Assembly (NCBI RefSeq): GCF_037977385.1
Contig: NZ_CP150277.1
Coordinates: forward strand, 1,837,001-1,901,000
DNA from: Terribacillus sp. FSL K6-0262
GTDB lineage: Bacteria > Bacillota > Bacilli > Bacillales > Amphibacillaceae
DNA length: 64,000 nt
Direction: 5' to 3'
Below the pieces are notes generated by a model. It worked only from the letters and a program-made list of their open reading frames with translations. It was not told the origin of the DNA and searched no databases. Both the position numbers and the translations under genes were made by a program. Below are positions 59,570 through 64,000 of the stretch, piece by piece. Positions within the stretch are counted from its first letter, which is position 1, and each line of letters starts with the position of its first letter.

Positions 59570-60016
59570 GTGGAGTATCAAATTGATGAGCTGGATCGCG
59601 GTATCATCCGCATGTTATCGAAGGATGGCCGCTTGCCCTTTTCGGAAATGGCAAGTGAATTGAACGTAACCGAGAAAACAATCAGGCTTCGATACAAGAA
59701 TTTAGTACAGCACAATATCATCGAAGTGGTAGGAGTGGTGAATCCGATCGCGCTTGGGTTAAAAGCGGGGGCGATCATTCAAATAAAGACACAACAAGGA
59801 ACGATTGCCCAGGTGAGGGAAGCGCTGAGCACGATAAAGGAAGTTCGCTACATTACGATGACATCCGGGGATTACCAGCTGCTTATTCAAATCAATGTCC
59901 AAAGCCAGGAAGATATAAAGGACTGTATGCTGAAGCTTGACGGTATCGAAGGAATTGCCGGCATCAATACCATCATTCAACTGGAAAATTACAAGAATAC
60001 GTTCGAATATTTGTAG
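59570..60016 (+). CDS. Lrp/AsnC-family regulator
   Basis: 148 residues: N-terminal HTH (IDELDRGIIRMLSKDGRLPFSEMASELNV, then TEKTIRLRYKNL) and a RAM ligand-binding domain (GAIIQIKTQ, YITMTSGDYQLLIQINVQS). GTG 59570 with AGGAAG. First gene of an operon with a peptidase, DppA and the Dpp permease; likely senses an amino acid or dipeptide and controls both divergent peptide units. Confidence 0.88.
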   Translation: MEYQIDELDRGIIRMLSKDGRLPFSEMASELNVTEKTIRLRYKNLVQHNIIEVVGVVNPIALGLKAGAIIQIKTQQGTIAQVREALSTIKEVRYITMTSGDYQLLIQINVQSQEDIKDCMLKLDGIEGIAGINTIIQLENYKNTFEYL

Positions 60017-60031
60017 GAAGGAGCTGCTCCC

Positions 60032-61090
60032 ATGATTGAATTATTGAAGCAGTTGACAAGTCTGCAGGGTCCAAGCGGCTATGAACAAGAGGTCAGTTAT
60101 TTTCTGAAAGACTATCTGAAGGATAAAGTGGATGAAGTGAAAATAGATCCCATCGGTAACGTGATTGCCAAGAAAAGAGGCAGCCAGGCCGGACCGGTTG
60201 TGCTGCTGACAGCCCATATGGATGAAGTCGGTTTTATCGTGAAAAAGATAGAAGCCAACGGATTTCTGCGATTTGAGAAGCTTGGCGGCAATGATGACCG
60301 GAATCTGAACGCCCAGCCAGTGAAGGTGCTGGGTGAAAAAGGACATATAAATGGTGTGATTGGAACACTTTCTGCCCACTATGCCAAATTCGATGACGCG
60401 CAAAAGGTGAGAAGGCATAGTCAGTTATACATAGACGTTGGAGCAAGCTCTTCCCAAGAAGTGTTGGATATGGGTATCGAAGTTGGAACCCCCGTTACTT
60501 GGGGCTCTGAACTGCAAACGATCGGGGCAGCTGAAAAATTGAAGGTACGCGCCAAGTCACTGGATGATCGTGCGGGATGCGCTGTCATCCTTCAGGTGCT
60601 GGAGGAGGCAGCAGAGGATTTCGCCGGAGAGCTCGTTTGTTTATTCACCGTCCAGGAAGAGGTCGGTCTGCGTGGAGCCAAGACAGCGTCGGAGCATATC
60701 GATGCGGATGTCGCGATCGCGATTGATACCACCGCTGTAAGTGACACGCCGGAGCAGACTATGGATCAAACGCTGCGCTTAGGGAGCGGCACAGGCATCA
60801 AGGTGATGGATGCCAGCCTGATCGTTCCGAAGACAATGAAGCAGCAGCTCATGCAATTAGCGAAACAAAACAACATCCCTTATCAGCTGGAGGTATTCAC
60901 AGGGATAGGAACCGATGGCGGTGCGGTTACGTATGCCAACAAGGGTATTCCGACAGGCGTGTTATCCATCCCTTCCCGTTATACCCACTCAGCTGCAGAG
61001 CTTGTGGATGTAGGCGACCTTCTTGCAACGAAGGATTTAGTAAAAGCATTTGTACAGAGTGTGGATGAGCAATCACGTTTTCCTTTTTAA
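60032..61090 (+). CDS. M42-family aminopeptidase (YtoP/FrvX type)
   Basis: Dinuclear-metal cytosolic aminopeptidase. 352 residues; LLTAHMDEVGFIVK (about 67-80, first His/Asp), KSLDDRAGCAVI (about 183-194, bridging Asp), FTVQEEVGLRGA (about 213-224, catalytic Glu pair), IDTT and SRYTHSAAEL (about 320-329, last His). Follows lrp by 15 bases with AAGGAG; degrades the peptides brought in by Dpp. Confidence 0.92.
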   Translation: MIELLKQLTSLQGPSGYEQEVSYFLKDYLKDKVDEVKIDPIGNVIAKKRGSQAGPVVLLTAHMDEVGFIVKKIEANGFLRFEKLGGNDDRNLNAQPVKVLGEKGHINGVIGTLSAHYAKFDDAQKVRRHSQLYIDVGASSSQEVLDMGIEVGTPVTWGSELQTIGAAEKLKVRAKSLDDRAGCAVILQVLEEAAEDFAGELVCLFTVQEEVGLRGAKTASEHIDADVAIAIDTTAVSDTPEQTMDQTLRLGSGTGIKVMDASLIVPKTMKQQLMQLAKQNNIPYQLEVFTGIGTDGGAVTYANKGIPTGVLSIPSRYTHSAAELVDVGDLLATKDLVKAFVQSVDEQSRFPF

Positions 61091-61161
61091 AAGGGAGGAT
61101 ATATCTCTAAGTTCAGAAGTTTGAAAATTTATAATATTGAAATCGAGGGAGGCTGGCTGCG

Positions 61162-62010
61162 ATGAAGATTTTTATTTCGGCAGATATGGAAGGCATATCA
61201 GGTGTCGCGACCAATCAGCAGTTAAAGACAAATTCGGAATATCAGCGGTTCCGGAAGCTGATGACAGCAGATGTGAATGCAGCTATCGAAGGAGCTTTCA
61301 ATGGCGGGGCAACAGAGGTTGTCGTAGCCGATGGGCATGGCAATATGTCCAACATACTGGTGGAGGAGCTGGATTCGCGTGCAAGGCTTGTATCCGGGAA
61401 TAATCGCGTCATGTGCCAGCTGGAAGGGCTGGATGAGACATTTGACGGCATCATGTTCGTTGGACATCACGGGCGTGAAGCGGGCTCCGAACGCTCTGTC
61501 ATCAGCCATACATTAGCGGGTATCTGTATCAACGAAATGAAAATCAATGGCAGGGTCGTTGGCGAAACGGAAATGAATACACTTGTTGCCGGCAGCTTTG
61601 ATGTCCCAGCCATTTTCATAAGCGGTGACGATGCCTATGTAAAAGAAGTGCAAGAAACAATACCTGATGTGAAAGCTGCCGTTACCAAACGGGCCGTTGA
61701 TCGCTTTGCGGCGGAGCTGATCCATCCGGAGGCCGCTCGTCAGGAAATCCGAATCAAGGCAGAGGAAGCAGTCAATAATGTCCACTCCTTCAAACCGCAG
61801 ACAGTAAATGGCCCTGTTACCTTCGATATCGAGCTGAAAGGGCCGCAGCAGGCAATGATGACGACCACCTTGCCGACTGTTGCATTGACTGGTCCCAGGA
61901 GCATTCGCTTTACTTGCGATGATGTGGTAACAGCGTACAAGCATATGTGGGGCTGTGTCATCATTGCAATGACTGCGACGAACGGTGTGCTCGGCAGTGT
62001 CAATGCATAG
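61162..62010 (+). CDS. dppA: D-aminopeptidase DppA (M55)
   Basis: Zinc decameric peptidase that cleaves D-amino acid peptides such as D-Ala-D-Ala. 282 residues; zinc ligands in ISADMEGISG (Asp8, Glu10), VADGHGNMSN (His about 60), FVGHHGREAG (His about 104) and GETEMNTLVAG (Glu about 133). Precedes dppBC as in the dppABCDE operon of Bacillus subtilis, which is used for dipeptide recycling under starvation. ATG 61162 preceded by GAGGGAGG. Confidence 0.93.
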   Translation: MKIFISADMEGISGVATNQQLKTNSEYQRFRKLMTADVNAAIEGAFNGGATEVVVADGHGNMSNILVEELDSRARLVSGNNRVMCQLEGLDETFDGIMFVGHHGREAGSERSVISHTLAGICINEMKINGRVVGETEMNTLVAGSFDVPAIFISGDDAYVKEVQETIPDVKAAVTKRAVDRFAAELIHPEAARQEIRIKAEEAVNNVHSFKPQTVNGPVTFDIELKGPQQAMMTTTLPTVALTGPRSIRFTCDDVVTAYKHMWGCVIIAMTATNGVLGSVNA

Positions 62011-62047
62011 AGGGAGCAATAGCTAGAAAACCGCTGGAGGTGAATCC

Positions 62048-62974
62048 ATGTACATTGTAAAACGATTACTTACCATGCTGCTGACAATATGGGTGATTGC
62101 GAGTTTGACATTTTTGATCATGAAGTTTATCCCGGGTGATCCATTTGCATCCGATGCCGATGTGCTGCCGGAAGAGGTTTTGCAAAACATCCGGGCTAAA
62201 TATAACTTGGATGAGCCAGTGGCCGTGCAATACGTTTTGTATATGAAGGATTTGGTCACCTTTGATTTAGGATTCTCGATTCAATCCGAAACAAGATCAG
62301 TCAATTCGATCATTGCCGAGGGTGCGCCAGCTTCTGCTTTACTCGGACTGCAAGCCATGGTCGTCGCCTTGGTTCTGGGGCTCTTGTTGGGCATCGTAGC
62401 GGCATTGAACCATAATAGGGCACTTGATTATGTATCCATGTTTATTGCCATCGTCGGGATATCGGTCCCGAGCTTCATCCTGGCTCCATTACTGATCAAA
62501 TACCTTGCGGTGGATTGGGGATTGTTCCCTGTTGCATCATGGGGTACATGGCTGCATTCGGTGCTGCCGACACTGGCATTGGCTGCGACGCCGCTCGCTG
62601 TCATCGCCAGGTTCATGCGATCCAGCATGCTTGAGGTGACGAATCAGAATTATATCAAGACAGCTGATGCCAAGGGGCTGTCAAAGTCGAAGCTAGTCAT
62701 CAGGCACGGCATCCGGAATGCGATCCTGCCGGTTATCTCTTTCATCGGTCCTCTGTTTGTGTCTTTAATTACCGGAACATTCGTTATTGAAAAAATATTC
62801 GCAATTCCTGGTATCGGCCGCTATTTCGTAGACAGTATCTTCAACCGGGATTATCCGGTGATCATGGGTACCACCATTTTCTTCAGTACATTGCTGGTAT
62901 TGACATTATTCATCATCGATATATCCTATCGCTTCATTGACCCAAGAATCAAACTGACGAGTGGAGGGGAGTAA
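62048..62974 (+). CDS. dppB: dipeptide ABC transporter permease DppB
   Basis: 308 residues, six helices, starting MYIVKRLLTMLLTIWVIASLTFLI; the periplasmic segment contains FIPGDPF and RAKYNLDEPVAVQY, and the EAA loop reads YIKTADAKGLSKSKLVIRHGIRNA (about 199-222). It pairs with dppC, whose ATG follows the stop directly. Role: channel for dipeptide import. Confidence 0.95.
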   Translation: MYIVKRLLTMLLTIWVIASLTFLIMKFIPGDPFASDADVLPEEVLQNIRAKYNLDEPVAVQYVLYMKDLVTFDLGFSIQSETRSVNSIIAEGAPASALLGLQAMVVALVLGLLLGIVAALNHNRALDYVSMFIAIVGISVPSFILAPLLIKYLAVDWGLFPVASWGTWLHSVLPTLALAATPLAVIARFMRSSMLEVTNQNYIKTADAKGLSKSKLVIRHGIRNAILPVISFIGPLFVSLITGTFVIEKIFAIPGIGRYFVDSIFNRDYPVIMGTTIFFSTLLVLTLFIIDISYRFIDPRIKLTSGGE

Positions 62975-63919
62975 ATGGAAGCCAAACGCGTGGATGATTC
63001 CCTTTTCCGCCCCCTATCACCAGAAAAGAGGGGGCAAGACCCGGTCCAGCGCCCGAGTATGAGCGTCTGGAAGGAAACGATTGTAAACGTTGTAAAAAAT
63101 AAAATGGCAGTCCTCGGATTTTCCCTGCTGCTCATCATTATCGTCTTTGCGATAGCAGGCCCGCATATGGTGCCGTTCGATCCGGCCAAACAAAGCTTGG
63201 AGAATACAAATGTGGCGCCAAACAGTGAGCATTGGTTCGGCACCGATGACTTAGGCCGGGATGTGTGGTCGAGAACCTGGTATGGAGCCAGGGTATCGCT
63301 GACGATCGGACTTGTGGCCGCGGTGATTGATATCTTCCTTGGCGTGACGATCGGCGGCATCTCTGGTTATATGGCCGGGCGCAGCAAGGCCGGTGACCGG
63401 GTCGATGGCATTTTAATGCGCATCGTGGAGATTCTGTACGGTATTCCTTACTTATTGATCGTCATCTTGCTGATGGTGATCATGGAGCCCGGTGTCACAT
63501 CCATCATCATTGCTTTATCTGTCACGGGCTGGGTGGGGATGGCCAGGATCATACGCGGCCAAATCCTGCAGCTGAAGTCACAGGAATATGTGCTGGCTGC
63601 CCAAAAGCTGGGCACCTCCCATGCCAAGATCATTTGGCGGCATTTGATTCCCAATACAGCAGGCATCATCATCGTCAATCTGACCTTTACCATTCCTTCG
63701 GCTATCTTCGCCGAGTCATTCCTCAGCTTTCTGGGACTGGGCGTGCAAGCGCCATTTGCCAGCTGGGGGACGATGGCAAACGATTCCTTGGGTGTCATTT
63801 TAAGCGGCCAGTGGTGGCGTCTCTTTTTTCCGGGCTTTATGATTGCCCTCACCATGTTTGCTTTTAATGCCTTCGGGGACGGCCTGCAAGATGCACTGGA
63901 TCCCAAAGCAAATAAATAG
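62975..63919 (+). CDS. dppC: dipeptide ABC transporter permease DppC
   Basis: 314 residues; an extended cytoplasmic N-terminus, helix VLGFSLLLIIIVFAIAGPHM, the DppC/OppC hallmark HWFGTDDLGRDVWSRTWYGARVSLTIG (about 88-114) and the EAA loop YVLAAQKLGTSHAKIIWRHLIPN (about 205-227). ATG 62975 begins at the base after dppB's stop. Followed by dppD with a GGAGGTG RBS. Confidence 0.95.
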   Translation: MEAKRVDDSLFRPLSPEKRGQDPVQRPSMSVWKETIVNVVKNKMAVLGFSLLLIIIVFAIAGPHMVPFDPAKQSLENTNVAPNSEHWFGTDDLGRDVWSRTWYGARVSLTIGLVAAVIDIFLGVTIGGISGYMAGRSKAGDRVDGILMRIVEILYGIPYLLIVILLMVIMEPGVTSIIIALSVTGWVGMARIIRGQILQLKSQEYVLAAQKLGTSHAKIIWRHLIPNTAGIIIVNLTFTIPSAIFAESFLSFLGLGVQAPFASWGTMANDSLGVILSGQWWRLFFPGFMIALTMFAFNAFGDGLQDALDPKANK

Positions 63920-63930
63920 GAGGTGGGATG

Positions 63931-64000
63931 ATGGAACATTTACTGGAAGTGAACAATCTGGAAGTGAGCTTCAAGACATATGGAGGGGAAGTACAAGCAG
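63931..64000 (+). CDS. dppD: dipeptide ABC transporter ATPase DppD, first 23 codons (runs off window)
   Basis: ATG 63931 (seven bases after GGAGG; ATG 63928 is an alternative) opens LLEVNNLEVSFKTYGGEV, the standard N-terminal strand of Dpp/Opp ATPases just before the A-loop. The Walker motifs lie beyond the window edge. Its place after dppBC makes the identity secure. Confidence 0.9.
   Translation, partial: MEHLLEVNNLEVSFKTYGGEVQA

Noticed and set aside
1..64000. Transposons, phage genes, CRISPR arrays, tRNA or rRNA genes
   Set aside because: No transposase or integrase frame, no regularly spaced repeats, and no tRNA-like cloverleaf or rRNA sequence was recognised.

Overview
The window is chromosomal DNA from a Gram-positive, endospore-type Bacillaceae bacterium. 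The evidence is AGGAGG-type ribosome binding sites, frequent TTG/GTG starts, sigma-A promoters, Fur, MhqR, NrdR and LicT-type control sites, a Rap/Phr quorum-sensing cassette and a BclA-type collagen-like gene. Gene content and moderate GC suggest a Terribacillus/Oceanobacillus-like genus, which is an inference. No rRNA, tRNA, CRISPR array, transposase or phage gene was seen.

Layout. 1-5.1 kb: uronate (pectin/glycosaminoglycan) catabolism, kduI(partial)-kduD-kdgT-kdgK, then the IclR regulator kdgR divergent from kdgA. 5.1-10.4 kb: a GH43-like beta-propeller protein, thiW, a broken collagen-like gene, a MarR-MFS pair and a Nudix gene. 10.6-12.2 kb: nrdI-nrdF of class Ib ribonucleotide reductase, with no nrdE beside them. 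12.2-14.8 kb: a licT antiterminator and a TetR-SMR-SMR drug efflux operon. 14.9-18.1 kb: a GntR-MFS-enolase superfamily (NSAR/OSBS-like) unit with two copies of one operator. 18.1-22.4 kb: a siderophore ABC transporter divergent from a YcgT-type ferredoxin reductase, both behind Fur boxes. 22.4-28 kb: tartrate/malate dehydrogenase, a CNNM/CorC membrane protein with an attenuator-like leader, and a TetR-DHA2 efflux pair. 28.2-32.8 kb: a D-threonate operon (DeoR, DtnK, PdxA2, GntP). 32.9-36.2 kb: uppP divergent from two tandem SEDS (FtsW/RodA) genes around a 41-bp palindromic promoter. 36.2-42.7 kb: two SDR dehydrogenases, a DnaA-box cluster, a TPR protein, TetR, a ProP-like carrier and a MaoC hydratase.

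42.7-54 kb is a zone of gene decay and signalling cassettes. It holds truncated cupin and GNAT genes, an orphan rap gene, an mhqN nitroreductase pseudogene followed by intact mhqO and a quinone reductase under MhqR boxes, and a GT2 glycosyltransferase. It also holds a beta-glucoside PTS gene, complete with its RAT/terminator control region but cut off after about 170 codons. Next to that cut lie an intact rap-phr pair and a second, decayed rap-phr pair. 53.7-64 kb: a lipoprotein, cutC, then a peptide-scavenging block. In it pcp, an S9 peptidase and an amidohydrolase are divergent from Lrp, M42 aminopeptidase, dppA and dppBCD (dppD cut by the window edge).

The main themes are scavenging of sugar acids and peptides, each unit with its own local regulator, plus efflux and quinone stress defence. 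The most unusual items are the isolated cluster of five DnaA-box-like nonamers near 37.1 kb, the two rap-phr units (one intact, one decayed) abutting a truncated PTS gene, the nrdIF pair without nrdE, and several operators that sit exactly inside promoters.
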